A stretch of 64,000 nucleotides of DNA from SKZT01 sp964478625 (GTDB lineage Bacteria; Desulfobacterota; Desulfobacteria; Desulfobacterales; SKZT01), in the NCBI GenBank assembly GCA_964478625.1, contig CAYZJH010000011.1:1-64000 (forward strand), in the 5' to 3' direction. This document shows, one piece after another, positions 34,981-43,728 of this stretch (positions within the stretch are counted from its first letter, which is position 1; every line of letters starts with the position of its first letter). A program made the position numbers and the translations under genes. The notes under the pieces were generated by a model, which ran no database searches, was not told the origin of the DNA, and saw only the letters and a program-made list of their open reading frames with translations.

Positions 34981-35568
34981 TTACCCATCCAGAGCCGAAC
35001 TTCCTGTCATGGAAGCAAACCAGTCGGTAAGTTCTTCCATTTCCTTTTTGTGATCTCTGAGCACTTTTTCCATATACCTTGCATTTTCGATGGCAATGCC
35101 ACCTTGTTCAGCCAACGCGGAAATAAACTCCACTTCACGGTAAGTGAAATCCCGGGGTTCTGCCCCGTAAAGCCTTAGCACGCCTATCACATTATCTTTG
35201 AAAAGAATCGGCACGGATAAAATTGAACCAATACCTTCCTTTTTGCAGGCTTCCGGGTATTGCAGGCGCGAATCAGATGTGACATCAGGTACCACCACGG
35301 GTCTTTTATCAAACACTGCTCCCGGCATGCTTTTATCCGCAGCAACCGGTCCCTTATCTAGATACTCCTGACTTAAATTGTGATTGGCGATGAGCTGAAG
35401 ACGATTGTTTTTTTTATCCAACAGGCTGATGGCACCTGCCTTTAATCTGAGTGATGATACGGCATGCTTTAAAATTAAGTTCAGGACCTCTTGAAGGTCC
35501 AGTGTGGAACTGATCGCTTTACTGACACTCACGAAGGCTGAAAAATAATCCTGTTCCCTGGCTTGCAT
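34981..35568 (-). CDS. GAF-domain protein
   Basis: A 195-residue protein that is essentially one GAF sensory domain. It opens SVSKAISSTLDLQEVLNLIL, has GAISLLDKKNNRLQLIANHN, PVVVPDVTSDSRLQYPEA and GSILSVPILFKDNVIGVLRL, and closes with FISALAEQGGIAIENARYME and a short helix. GAF domains bind small ligands or redox cofactors. No output domain is attached. A strong AAGGAGG precedes the ATG at 35568; an in-frame extension to 35727 has no such site. It is downstream of the rubrerythrin-like gene, and both may respond to oxidative stress. Confidence 0.88.
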   Translation of the reverse strand: MQAREQDYFSAFVSVSKAISSTLDLQEVLNLILKHAVSSLRLKAGAISLLDKKNNRLQLIANHNLSQEYLDKGPVAADKSMPGAVFDKRPVVVPDVTSDSRLQYPEACKKEGIGSILSVPILFKDNVIGVLRLYGAEPRDFTYREVEFISALAEQGGIAIENARYMEKVLRDHKKEMEELTDWFASMTGSSALDG

Positions 35569-35684
35569 TGTTTTTCCTCCTTGTGTCCTGATGGGATAAC
35601 ATATCCACTTGTTGAAATTTAATAAGAATGAAATGTTATTTTCTGTCTCGAGCTTCTTTTTCACGGATAGAAGGTAATGTTCCT

Positions 35685-36215
35685 TCAAGCGCCATCCAGA
35701 GTATGCCCTTCCCGTAATCTGTACCATCCTTCCGGATCTTTAAAAAATTCATAGGTATCTTCCAGGGAAAGGCGGTGCTCCCTTTCCATAGAAGCCAACA
35801 ATTTGAAAAATTGCTTTTCCTGGGCATTGTCTGTAAGCTTTTCAAGTTTGTTGTAAAAAGCTTCACCCTTGGTCTCAAATTGAATCGCGATTTCGACGGC
35901 TTCCATGTCCGTGGTATCGGCACTGCTGCCCGTTTCGATGGATTCCACCACTTTTTTTAATACATCCTTGACCTTTGTATCCTTGACTTTTATCGGAAGC
36001 GTTTCGGGCCATTGGCCTTCTTTTTCAAGTGTTTTATGCAATTCCAGCAGTCTTTGGTAATGTTCATCCTCATCTGCGGCAATCGTTTCAAACATGGCTT
36101 TTCCCAACGCATTGGAAGTCCGCCGGGCATGTTTTAAGTAAAATGCTTTTTCCCGCTGCTCATTATTTAAAGCGGTTTCCAATGCCTTTATCCGTTCCTG
36201 GGTTTGGTCAGGCAT
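35685..36215 (-). CDS. Rubrerythrin-like ferritin-family protein
   Basis: A 176-residue four-helix diiron protein without the rubredoxin domain of full rubrerythrins. Ligand residues are visible in both halves: Glu19 in NNEQREKAFY with Glu49 and His52 in DEDEHY, and Glu in QFETKGEAFYNK with the EREH motif near residue 145. Such proteins reduce peroxide or store iron in anaerobes. The missing rubredoxin means an outside electron donor is needed. It is probably in one transcript with the GAF gene. Confidence 0.88.
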   Translation of the reverse strand: MPDQTQERIKALETALNNEQREKAFYLKHARRTSNALGKAMFETIAADEDEHYQRLLELHKTLEKEGQWPETLPIKVKDTKVKDVLKKVVESIETGSSADTTDMEAVEIAIQFETKGEAFYNKLEKLTDNAQEKQFFKLLASMEREHRLSLEDTYEFFKDPEGWYRLREGHTLDGA

Positions 36216-36295
36216 GACTTAGATCTCCTTTTGGGTTTTGGACAGATGTTGATCTTTTTTTTTGAAAAAGGAGTGGATAGATCTTATTTTTGCAA

Positions 36296-36327
36296 CAGGA
36301 TTCGAAAGCAGGGCTTTCGCACTCCTG
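36296..36327. repeat. Imperfect palindrome related to the fumarase terminator
   Basis: CAGGA, two bases, CGAAAGC, loop AGG, GCTTTCG, three bases, TCCTG. The right arm GGGCTTTCGCACTCCTG is the inverse complement of CAGGAGTGCGAAAGCCC found at 34917-34931. It lies between the HoxU-like and rubrerythrin-like genes and could end transcription of the Por-Nuo operon that points to it. Confidence 0.55.
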
Positions 36328-36368
36328 AATCGATCCATTCGAACTCCGGGTAACAGATCAGGGCAAGT

Positions 36369-37073
36369 TTACCGACAATGAACGCATTTTGAAAATTGCT
36401 CCGGGGGAAGATTAAATTTTTCTTTAAAATACTCCAATTGCTTTACAGGAGCAAAGTATCGTCCGCAAGATTCACATTTTTGAAGAGGAAAATCCGTTTT
36501 CCAAATGGTTCTGACACCGTCCTTTTCTTTCATAGGGATCACATCCACCGGACATACCAGATGGCATGATCCGCAGGCAATACAATCAGGAGGGGATTCC
36601 TCAAAAGGTGTCGCTACCCGCTTATGAACCCCTCTTCCTTCATAGCCGATGGCGGCAACACCCACAACCTCTCTGCATGTCCGGATACACTGGCCACAAA
36701 GGATACAACCCTTGATGTCAGCCTCAAACCGGCTTTTTTCCACCCCGAGATCCTTTGCAATTGCTAACAGGCTTGGATGTTTAGGATTTCTGGCCAGAAG
36801 AAGTTCTATAACCAGTTTGCGAACATTTATGACCCTTTCCGAGCGAGTGTTGACTTCGAGACCTTCGGCAACTTCATATATGCACGAAGCTACAATGCGG
36901 GTTTTCTTGTTATGAATAATTTCCACCACGCAGAGACGACAAGCCCCATATGGCGCCAGTTCTTCATTGCTGCAAAGTTGCGGGATTAAGATATTGGCCC
37001 TCTGGGCGGCCTTGAGAAGGGTCGTACCTTCGGTGGCCTGAATTTTCCGGCCATCTATTGTCATTGTGACCAT
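36369..37073 (-). CDS. HoxU/NuoG-N-like iron-sulfur subunit
   Basis: A 234-residue electron-transfer subunit. It has an N-terminal plant-type [2Fe-2S] domain (LCSNEELAPYGACRLCVVE), a His-Cys-ligated cluster region (NPKHPSLL) and two [4Fe-4S] motifs (CILCGQCIRTCREV and CIACGSCHLVCPVDVI). It ends in a zinc-ribbon-like tail (CESCGRYF ... CVHCR). It lacks the catalytic domains of NuoG and of Fe-hydrogenase, so it acts only as a wire. It is last in the Por-NuoE-NuoF operon and likely joins the NADH-oxidising pair to POR or ferredoxin. The start at 37073 (ATG) is preferred over the in-frame GTG at 37088, which overlaps the AAGGAG site. Confidence 0.85.
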   Translation of the reverse strand: MVTMTIDGRKIQATEGTTLLKAAQRANILIPQLCSNEELAPYGACRLCVVEIIHNKKTRIVASCIYEVAEGLEVNTRSERVINVRKLVIELLLARNPKHPSLLAIAKDLGVEKSRFEADIKGCILCGQCIRTCREVVGVAAIGYEGRGVHKRVATPFEESPPDCIACGSCHLVCPVDVIPMKEKDGVRTIWKTDFPLQKCESCGRYFAPVKQLEYFKEKFNLPPEQFSKCVHCR

Positions 37074-37180
37074 TTGATTCCTTTTCACTCCTTATCTGAT
37101 CTCTTATCTGTCATGGGTTATCAGCAATTTTTTTCTTGTGGTTATCAACCGATGACGGGTAACCGATAAACGATCATTTT

Positions 37181-39043
37181 TTAAGTAATTATAACCGCAT
37201 CGAATTTGCACACTTCATAACAGGCCCCGCACTTGATACAGATTTCATCATCAATGGAATGGACTTCTTTTTTGATGCCTCTTGCAGCTTCCACCGGACA
37301 TATCCGTGCACACAAATGGCATCCGGTGCAATTTTCCGGGTCAATGGCATAGTTGATCAATGCCTTGCAAACTCCGGCAGGGCATTTTCTGTCTTTTATA
37401 TGGGCTTCATACTCATCTCTGAAATAACGCATTGTTGTAATCACCGGGTTTGGTGCCGAACCCCCGAGAGCACATAAAGATCCGTCGATAATCGCCTGCC
37501 CCATCCATTCAAGGGTATCCAGATCTTCTTCTCTCCCCTCTCCCGAGGTAATGCGGTCCAGAATTTTTCGCATCTGAAGGATGCCCTCCCGACACGGGGT
37601 ACATTTTCCACAGGATTCCTCTTCTAAAAATTTCAGGAAATAATTGGCGACATCCACCATGCAGTTGTTCTCATCCATGACGATCATTCCACCGGAACCC
37701 ATCATGGAGCCTAATCGGGTCAGTTCATCAAAATCAACCGGGGTATCCAGATATTCTTCAGGGATACATCCACCCGAGGGCCCTCCGGTCTGCACCGCTT
37801 TAAATTTTTTACCCCCACGAATCCCACCTCCGATATCATAGATGATTTCTCTCAAAGTGATCCCCATGGGGACTTCCACAAGTCCCGTATTATTGATTTT
37901 TCCCACTAGTGAAAAGATTTTGGTTCCTTTGCTGCCCTCAGTGCCGATACTTGAATACCATTTTGCACCTTTGTTGATGATCAAAGGCACGTTGGCCCAG
38001 GTTTCCACGTTGTTTAAGTTCGTGGGCTTATCCCACAAGCCTTTATCGGTGGCATGAACGTATTTGGCACGAGGTTCACCGCTTCTTCCTTCGATAGAAG
38101 CAAAAAGTGCCGAGGATTCCCCACAGACAAAAGCCCCTCCTCCCCGCATGATTTTTATATCAAAATGAAATCCGGTTCCGAGGATATTTTCACCCAGAAA
38201 TCCCCATTCTCGTGCCTGTTCCAGTGCCAGGGTTGCATGGGTGACAGCCAGAGGGTATTCGTTTCGAACATAGATATATCCATCGCCTGAGCCAATGGCA
38301 TATGCCCCGATAATCATCCCTTCCAAAACCGAGTGAGGATTTCCTTCAAGAAGGGCACGGTCCATAAACGCACCCGGGTCCCCTTCATCCGCATTGCAAA
38401 TAACATACTTGGGTTCCCCTTTAGCTTTTCTGGTCGCATGCCATTTCCATCCGGCGGGAAATCCCCCACCGCCCCTTCCCCGCAGGTTGGCGTCAATCAT
38501 TTCCTGAATAACTTCATCAGGTTGCATCCCTGAAAGAACCCTGGATAATGCCGAATAACCGCCTAAGCTGATATAATCTTCAATACTCCTGGAATCGATG
38601 AAACTGTTCTTTCCCAAAAGGTAGCGTTGCTGTTTTTTATAGAAGGGTATCTGGGAATCTTTGGGGATGATTTTTTGGGTCTCCGGGTCCACATAGACCA
38701 AACGATCAATGATTTCGTTTTGGGCGATCGTTCTGGACACGATTTCGGCAACATCATCAACGCCAACCCCTAAATAGCATATCTCTTCAGGGTAAATCAC
38801 CACAATAGGACCTCTTTCACAAAACCCGGGGCATCCTGTTTCTTTGATTGCCGACAATTCCACTTTGGAGTTAAGGCCCTGAGATTCAATTTCTTTTTTG
38901 AAAGCCGCAACGATTTTTTTTGATCCTAAAGCCAGGCATCCGGTACCGGCGCAGATGGAAACAACCGTCTTGGTCGGATTTCTCTGCGCCTGAAGGGTTA
39001 TTCTGATCTGTTCCAACTGCTCGATCGATTTAATCTTCTTCAT
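37181..39043 (-). CDS. NuoF/HydB-like NADH-binding flavoprotein
   Basis: A 620-residue subunit with an N-terminal thioredoxin-like [2Fe-2S] domain (ICAGTGCLALGSK, ... CPGFCERGP), the NADH/FMN core (GRGGGGFPAGWKW, CNADEGDPGAFMDR, RGGGAFVCGESSAL), the cluster motif ESCGKCTPCREG, and two C-terminal [4Fe-4S] motifs (CTGCHLCARICP, CIKCGACYEVC). This is the architecture of HydB of bifurcating hydrogenases and of NADP-reducing HndC-type subunits, longer than complex I NuoF. No hydrogenase gene is nearby. The 14-base overlap with nuoE shows tight coupling. Confidence 0.92.
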   Translation of the reverse strand: MKKIKSIEQLEQIRITLQAQRNPTKTVVSICAGTGCLALGSKKIVAAFKKEIESQGLNSKVELSAIKETGCPGFCERGPIVVIYPEEICYLGVGVDDVAEIVSRTIAQNEIIDRLVYVDPETQKIIPKDSQIPFYKKQQRYLLGKNSFIDSRSIEDYISLGGYSALSRVLSGMQPDEVIQEMIDANLRGRGGGGFPAGWKWHATRKAKGEPKYVICNADEGDPGAFMDRALLEGNPHSVLEGMIIGAYAIGSGDGYIYVRNEYPLAVTHATLALEQAREWGFLGENILGTGFHFDIKIMRGGGAFVCGESSALFASIEGRSGEPRAKYVHATDKGLWDKPTNLNNVETWANVPLIINKGAKWYSSIGTEGSKGTKIFSLVGKINNTGLVEVPMGITLREIIYDIGGGIRGGKKFKAVQTGGPSGGCIPEEYLDTPVDFDELTRLGSMMGSGGMIVMDENNCMVDVANYFLKFLEEESCGKCTPCREGILQMRKILDRITSGEGREEDLDTLEWMGQAIIDGSLCALGGSAPNPVITTMRYFRDEYEAHIKDRKCPAGVCKALINYAIDPENCTGCHLCARICPVEAARGIKKEVHSIDDEICIKCGACYEVCKFDAVIIT

Positions 39044-39506
39044 CAGTCATTACCTTTTTGCCGAGTTTTTTAAGTAACTTGTTGCTTTTGGAGATGGTCA
39101 TTTTCCCATGGTATTCGCCATCTGCTTCCAAAACAGGACCTAATGCACAAGCTCCCACACAATTGACCGTGTTAAAGGAAAACTTTAAATCCGCTGAAGT
39201 CTCTCCGGGTTTTATCCCAAGAACCCTTCCGATATGGTGGGTCAGAATCGGTGCTCCGCGAACATGACATGCAGTTCCGATGCATATGGTCAGCTGGTGC
39301 TCACCTCGCGGGGTCAAACTGAAAGCTTTATAGAAGGTGGCGACCTCGTAAATCTGACTGATAGGTACATTTAGAAACATACTGACCCTTTGAAGGGCTT
39401 TATGAGGAAGGTAATTGAATTCCTTTTGAACATCCTGGAGGATCGGAACCAGAAACGCTTGGTCCGAATTGTACTTTAAGATGATTTCTCTGACTTTATC
39501 TTCCAT
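39030..39506 (-). CDS. NuoE/HydC-like [2Fe-2S] subunit
   Basis: A 158-residue thioredoxin-like ferredoxin subunit (24-kDa type). Cluster cysteines appear in CIGTACHVRGAP and in NCVGACALGPVLEADGE; the N-terminal helical bundle EFNYLPHKALQRVSMFLNVP is typical. It partners the NuoF-like protein encoded next and passes electrons between FMN and the rest of the complex. Confidence 0.92.
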   Translation of the reverse strand: MEDKVREIILKYNSDQAFLVPILQDVQKEFNYLPHKALQRVSMFLNVPISQIYEVATFYKAFSLTPRGEHQLTICIGTACHVRGAPILTHHIGRVLGIKPGETSADLKFSFNTVNCVGACALGPVLEADGEYHGKMTISKSNKLLKKLGKKVMTDEED

Positions 39507-39570
39507 AGGGTAACCTTATCTAAAGAGTTGGGATGGAAAAAACTGGTCGACAAAAAATTCTTTATTTTAC

Positions 39571-40497
39571 TTAATTCCCGGTTTTGGCTTTTAGTTTATT
39601 GTACTCTTGAATGACACGTTTCTGGATGATTTCCATGAGTTCCGGCGTAAGATGCCGAAACCTTCCCTGCGGCTTCAGATATTCCTCCACAGGCCTGAGT
39701 TCATCGAGCCGATATGTCATTTTGTATTTTCCATCCTCAACCTCATACAGAGGGAAAATGCCGGTCTCAACAGCAAGCCGACCGATCCAGATGGCTCTGT
39801 CCGGCGGAATCCGCCATCCTGTGGGACACACGGAAAGAATATGCACATAGGCAGGGCCTTTTTTGGCTGCGGCCTTTTTTATCTTTTCAATCAGGTCGAT
39901 GGGATAACTGGAGCAGGCCGTTGCCACATAAGGAATATTGTGGGCTACAGCAATTTCAGGCATGTTTTTTTTCCAGGTCACCTGACCGGTAGGATTGGCT
40001 TTGCCGGCCGGAGATGTGGTGGTAGTTGCACCGAAAGGCGTTGAAGAGGATCTTTGAATGCCGGTATTCATGTAGGCTTCATTGTCATAACAAACATAAA
40101 CGAAATCGTGTCCTCTTTCAAATGCACCTGATAAGGCTTGAAGCCCAATATCACTGGTGGCCCCATCACCGCCCATACCCAGAAATACAGTACCCTTGTC
40201 GGCAAGCTTACCTTTGCGAATCAGGGCCCTGAAGCCTGCTTCAGCTCCTGAAAGGGTGGCTCCTGCATTTTCAAATGCCACATGAAGCCATGGTACTTTC
40301 CAGTTGGTATAAGGAAGCGGCGAGGAGACGATTTCCATGCAACCGGTGGCTGCACAGACCACGACATTATTTCCCAAAGCCTTGGCAACCAGTCTGACCG
40401 CCAAGACTTCCGCACATCCTTGGCAGGAACGATGACCAGGTGAAAAATATTCTTCCTTGGTAATCAGTCTTGTGGCATAAACATTTAGTGGTTCCAT
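39571..40497 (-). CDS. porB: Pyruvate/2-oxoacid:ferredoxin oxidoreductase beta subunit (copy 1)
   Basis: A 308-residue TPP-binding subunit. Motifs are the cluster and active region HRSCQGCAEVLAVRL, GMGGDGATSDIG and YDNEAYMNTGIQRSSSTP (TPP/Mg), and TACSSYPIDLIEKI. The ATTTTSPAGK segment is as in pyruvate-type PorB. With the alpha, gamma and delta genes upstream it oxidatively decarboxylates a 2-oxoacid, probably pyruvate, to acyl-CoA and reduces ferredoxin. One base overlaps the alpha gene. The nuoE gene follows 65 bases later. Confidence 0.92.
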   Translation of the reverse strand: MEPLNVYATRLITKEEYFSPGHRSCQGCAEVLAVRLVAKALGNNVVVCAATGCMEIVSSPLPYTNWKVPWLHVAFENAGATLSGAEAGFRALIRKGKLADKGTVFLGMGGDGATSDIGLQALSGAFERGHDFVYVCYDNEAYMNTGIQRSSSTPFGATTTTSPAGKANPTGQVTWKKNMPEIAVAHNIPYVATACSSYPIDLIEKIKKAAAKKGPAYVHILSVCPTGWRIPPDRAIWIGRLAVETGIFPLYEVEDGKYKMTYRLDELRPVEEYLKPQGRFRHLTPELMEIIQKRVIQEYNKLKAKTGN

Positions 40498-41678
40498 TAT
40501 TCTCTGACTCCGTAAATGATATAATTATCCTGGCGAACCTTACCCAGGGCGAGCAGTTCAGTTTTTTCATACATAGCCATATAATCATTGACCGTGACGT
40601 CACGACCCGCCAAACCCGCAACAAAATTGGTTATGATCGGCATATTTTTCTCTCCGTAAAGCGCCGCCCGGATTTCACTGGCCACAGGACCTCCGGGGCC
40701 CCCGAATGACAGGGCTCTATCCAGGACGATTATCTTTTTGACACTTCGTGCAGCATTTCTAAACTCTTCAAATGGAAACGGTCGCCAAAGCCGGAGCTTG
40801 ATCTGACCGACTTTTTTATTCTGAGCCCTTAATTTATCGACGGCAATGGAAACCGTTTCACTTAAACTTCCCATGGTTAAAAAAACGGTTTCAGCATCAT
40901 CAATTTTATAGGTTTCCACCGGTTTATAATATCTTCCGGTAATATCACCCATTTCTTTCCATGCTCTGATGAGCTCAGACCTGGATGATATGAGAGCTTC
41001 GTTCTGAGCCTTTTTGGCCTCGGTGAAAATGTTCGGCATTCCAAAAGCCCCCATTGTAACCGGTTTGTCCGGATCCAGCCTGTTGACGGGTTCAAATGCG
41101 GGCAAAAATTGTTTTACCATCTCCGGTTCCCAGTATTCAATGGCCTCGATCACGTGGGTGAGGATAAACCCGTCGATGTTGACAATAACCGGAAGCGACA
41201 CATTTCGACTTTCCGCCACCCGGAAAGCAAAGAAAACATGATCGAAAACATCCTGGCCGTTTTCAGTGAAAATCTGGATCCATCCGCAATCCCGAATGGA
41301 CATGACATCGGAGTGATCGTTCCAAATGCTCAATGGGCCTGAAAGGCTCCTGTTGGCAAGGATCATGACAATCGGCAGTCTCATGCAGGGAGCAATGAAA
41401 ACAATTTCGTTCATCAGGGCCAACCCTTGTGAACTGGTGCATGTGAATGTTCTTGCCCCCACGGCCGAGGCACCGCAGCAAACGCTCATGGCGGAATGCT
41501 CAGACTCCACCGGGATGAATTCCGCATCAAGATCGCCTCTGGCTACTATCTCAGAAAGATGTTCCACGATGTGAGTCTGCGGGGTAATTGGATAAGCCGC
41601 AATAACATCCACATCAGCCATGGCTACCGCATCGGCCGCACCGATTGAAACCTCGATTCCTTTTCTTTTTGTCGACAT
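40497..41678 (-). CDS. porA: Pyruvate/2-oxoacid:ferredoxin oxidoreductase alpha subunit (copy 1)
   Basis: A 393-residue alpha subunit: IAAYPITPQTHIVEHLSEIV, then EFIPVESEHSAMSVCCGASA, ARTFTCTSSQGLALMNEIVF, and SIWNDHSDVMSIRDCGWIQI. The C-terminal half carries the transketolase-C-like domain (VFLTMGSLSETVSIAVDKLR). It binds the pyrophosphate side of TPP together with PorB. It is tightly packed with delta (adjacent base) and beta (one-base overlap) in the operon. Confidence 0.92.
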   Translation of the reverse strand: MSTKRKGIEVSIGAADAVAMADVDVIAAYPITPQTHIVEHLSEIVARGDLDAEFIPVESEHSAMSVCCGASAVGARTFTCTSSQGLALMNEIVFIAPCMRLPIVMILANRSLSGPLSIWNDHSDVMSIRDCGWIQIFTENGQDVFDHVFFAFRVAESRNVSLPVIVNIDGFILTHVIEAIEYWEPEMVKQFLPAFEPVNRLDPDKPVTMGAFGMPNIFTEAKKAQNEALISSRSELIRAWKEMGDITGRYYKPVETYKIDDAETVFLTMGSLSETVSIAVDKLRAQNKKVGQIKLRLWRPFPFEEFRNAARSVKKIIVLDRALSFGGPGGPVASEIRAALYGEKNMPIITNFVAGLAGRDVTVNDYMAMYEKTELLALGKVRQDNYIIYGVRE

Positions 41679-41975
41679 CTATTCTTCCTCCGGTATCATG
41701 CTGATACACCCGGTAAAACATTCCCTGGAACAAATTCCACATCCTTTGCAGTAATAAAGGTTTGCCACGAAAAACCCTTCGTCATTTTTATATATCGCCA
41801 TGTCCGGACAAAAAATATAGCAAATACCGCAACGGATGCATCTTTGCTTATCCACCACAGGCTGCATGGATCGCCAGTCTCCTGTTTTGTATTGAGAAGC
41901 GTTTCCAGGTTGGTGGATCACGCATCCAACCGGAAGTTCTCTCCAGGTAGGTTCCTCTAATGTTTTTTCAGACAA
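41679..41975 (-). CDS. porD: POR delta subunit, ferredoxin type (copy 1)
   Basis: A 98-residue subunit with the PorD N-terminal segment YKTGDWRSMQPVVDKQRC and two [4Fe-4S] motifs, CIRCGICYIFCPDMAIY and CKGCGICSRECFTG (the second has a Phe for the usual Pro after the last Cys). It carries electrons out of the POR core. In this operon the likely acceptor is the NuoEF/HoxU-like module. Confidence 0.92.
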   Translation of the reverse strand: MSEKTLEEPTWRELPVGCVIHQPGNASQYKTGDWRSMQPVVDKQRCIRCGICYIFCPDMAIYKNDEGFFVANLYYCKGCGICSRECFTGCISMIPEEE

Positions 41976-42063
41976 GGTTTCCTCCTTATTTATTTCACCT
42001 TAATGCTTTGAAATTTATTGCAGACCCGAATAACAGCGGAAACGGCAATTGATAAAACCGGAT

Positions 42064-42621
42064 TCAGCACTGTTTAGGAATCACCTCTGTTTCCTCATAA
42101 GCTCGCTTGAAAGCCCGAATATTTCTCTCCGCTACCCGGCCGAAACGTTTTTTCAGTGGCTCAACCAAAGAATCGGGATCAACTATCTTTTGTGCTTTTA
42201 ATAACGAACCCAGCATGGTGGTATTGGTAATAGGAAATCCGAGTTCTTCGGCGGCAATGCGGGTCGCATCGACAGTGCCGACAGAGTGACAGATATTCAA
42301 TTCATTCCGAATCTGTTGCCCGGAATATTTGGTGTTGGTCACTAAAATGCCTTCCGGTTTCAGACCACCGGTTACATTGACCAGTCGCAAAATTGACGGA
42401 TCCAAAACCATAACCAGGTCTGGGGTGTAGATATTGGTCCGAAGCCTGATCGGTTCATCGTCAATTCGGCAGAATGCAACCACCGGTGCTCCTCTGCGCT
42501 CCGGTCCAAAACTGGGAAAAGCCTGTGCATATTTACCTTCATGAATGGCAGCCAATGCCAAAATTTCCGCCGATGTGACAGCACCCTGGCCTCCCCGCCC
42601 ATGCAGCCGAATTTCGATCAT
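42064..42621 (-). CDS. porG: POR gamma subunit (copy 1)
   Basis: A 185-residue gamma subunit with MIEIRLHGRGGQGAVTSAEI, then FPSFGPERRGAPVVAFCRID and GSLLKAQKIVDPDSLVEPLK; this domain binds CoA in the complex. It is the first gene of a seven-gene leftward operon (gamma, delta, alpha, beta, NuoE, NuoF, HoxU-like). The start at 42621 has GGAG seven bases upstream and matches its paralogue at 43165; a longer start at 42633 is possible. Confidence 0.92.
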   Translation of the reverse strand: MIEIRLHGRGGQGAVTSAEILALAAIHEGKYAQAFPSFGPERRGAPVVAFCRIDDEPIRLRTNIYTPDLVMVLDPSILRLVNVTGGLKPEGILVTNTKYSGQQIRNELNICHSVGTVDATRIAAEELGFPITNTTMLGSLLKAQKIVDPDSLVEPLKKRFGRVAERNIRAFKRAYEETEVIPKQC

Positions 42622-42708
42622 TTTTTTCTCCATGAGTCCGATTTAAGTTTTATATACATCATATATTTACTGATTTTGATTAATTCATTTTTATCACATA
42701 CAATCATT

Positions 42709-42736
42709 ATTATCAGGTTCAAGTCTTTAAAGTCAA
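42709..42736 (-). promoter_or_regulatory. Candidate promoter of the leftward por-nuo operon
   Basis: On the minus strand TTGACT (complement of 42731-42736) and GATAAT (complement of 42709-42714) are 16 bases apart, each matching consensus at five of six positions. Transcription would start about 80 bases before porG. Confidence 0.45.
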
Positions 42737-42850
42737 TGACTTTGGACTCTCTTCTTTAAAGGCATCCGAATTCACATATCTGTTCATCAGTGTCATGGAT
42801 TGTGTTTTTTTTGATTTGTTAATGATTTCTGCTGTTAATATAATTATTTA

Positions 42851-42879
42851 TTGACAAATCTACCATAATTTGGCATAAA
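42851..42879 (+). promoter_or_regulatory. Candidate promoter of the rightward por operon
   Basis: TTGACA (42851-42856) and CATAAA (42874-42879) are 17 bases apart. The start would lie about 280 bases before the second porG, giving a long leader. This leader (42890-43160) has no recognised riboswitch. The two por operons diverge from this 540-base region. Confidence 0.4.
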
Positions 42880-43164
42880 TTTTCGTTCGGCATTGATGAC
42901 CGTTGAAAACAAAAAAGTCGTTCGGGGGGCATTTTCAGAGCGGCATCACATCCCGGATTATTGAAGCATATGCAAAGGGACAAAGCTTATTATAACTCAT
43001 AACCTGGTTATAGGTTACTATTCCATCCACATAAAACAAAACCGTGAACCAATCTACGGATGGCTTTATCGGCAACAAGTGGCGTATCTTAGGGTCTCTG
43101 GCCAGGTCTAAATATGAATTAATTGCCAATCACGGCCCATATAACTCGAAAGGAGAACGCGAGA

Positions 43165-43728
43165 ATGATCGAAATCAGAATTCACGGGCGCGGGGGACAG
43201 GGAAATGTCCGGGCGGCCGAACTTCTGGCCATAGCGGCCTTTAAAGACGGCAAATTTGCCCAGGCATTTCCGGCATTCGGCGCTGAGCGAATGGGAGCTC
43301 CCGTTCAGGCGTTTGTCCGGATTGACGATAAACGGATCCGACTGCGGGAACAGGTGAGAAAACCTGATTATCTGATCGTTCAGGATGAAATGCTCATGGA
43401 TACCGTCCCGGTGCTGGAAGGACTCAAGTCCGACGGAGCCATCCTGATAAATTCAGACAGACAACCCGAAGAGCTTCGCTTAAATACCAAAGCTAGCGTG
43501 GATACAATCCCGGCAACCGAAATCGCACTGGAAATAATAGGTCGTCCTATTCCCAATGCTATCATGATCGGTGCGTTTTGTGCCATTTCCGGACTCGTCA
43601 GCCTTGAAGCTGCGCAGGCAGCCATCATGGAGATTTTTCCGGGAAGAATCGGTGAAAACAATGTTGCCGCTCTTGAACGAGCCAACGAAATCATTCAGAA
43701 GAGGAAAAAACATGTTGAAACAGATTGA
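43165..43728 (+). CDS. porG: POR gamma subunit (copy 2)
   Basis: A 187-residue paralogue of the gamma subunit at 42064-42621, sharing MIEIRIHGRGGQGNVRAAEL, FAQAFPAFGAERMGAPVQAF and the closing GRIGENNVAALERANEIIQK. AAGGAGAACG precedes the ATG at 43165, so the frame upstream is not used. It overlaps the following alpha gene by 17 bases. It is the first of four genes in the second POR operon. Confidence 0.92.
   Translation: MIEIRIHGRGGQGNVRAAELLAIAAFKDGKFAQAFPAFGAERMGAPVQAFVRIDDKRIRLREQVRKPDYLIVQDEMLMDTVPVLEGLKSDGAILINSDRQPEELRLNTKASVDTIPATEIALEIIGRPIPNAIMIGAFCAISGLVSLEAAQAAIMEIFPGRIGENNVAALERANEIIQKRKKHVETD

Noticed and set aside
36369..39506. NuoEF plus HoxU-like genes as a hydrogenase operon
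   Set aside because: No [FeFe] or [NiFe] catalytic subunit is present, and the HoxU-like protein ends before any H-cluster domain.
42880..43160. Riboswitch in the long leader of the second por operon
   Set aside because: No known riboswitch core was recognised by eye; a covariance search would be needed.
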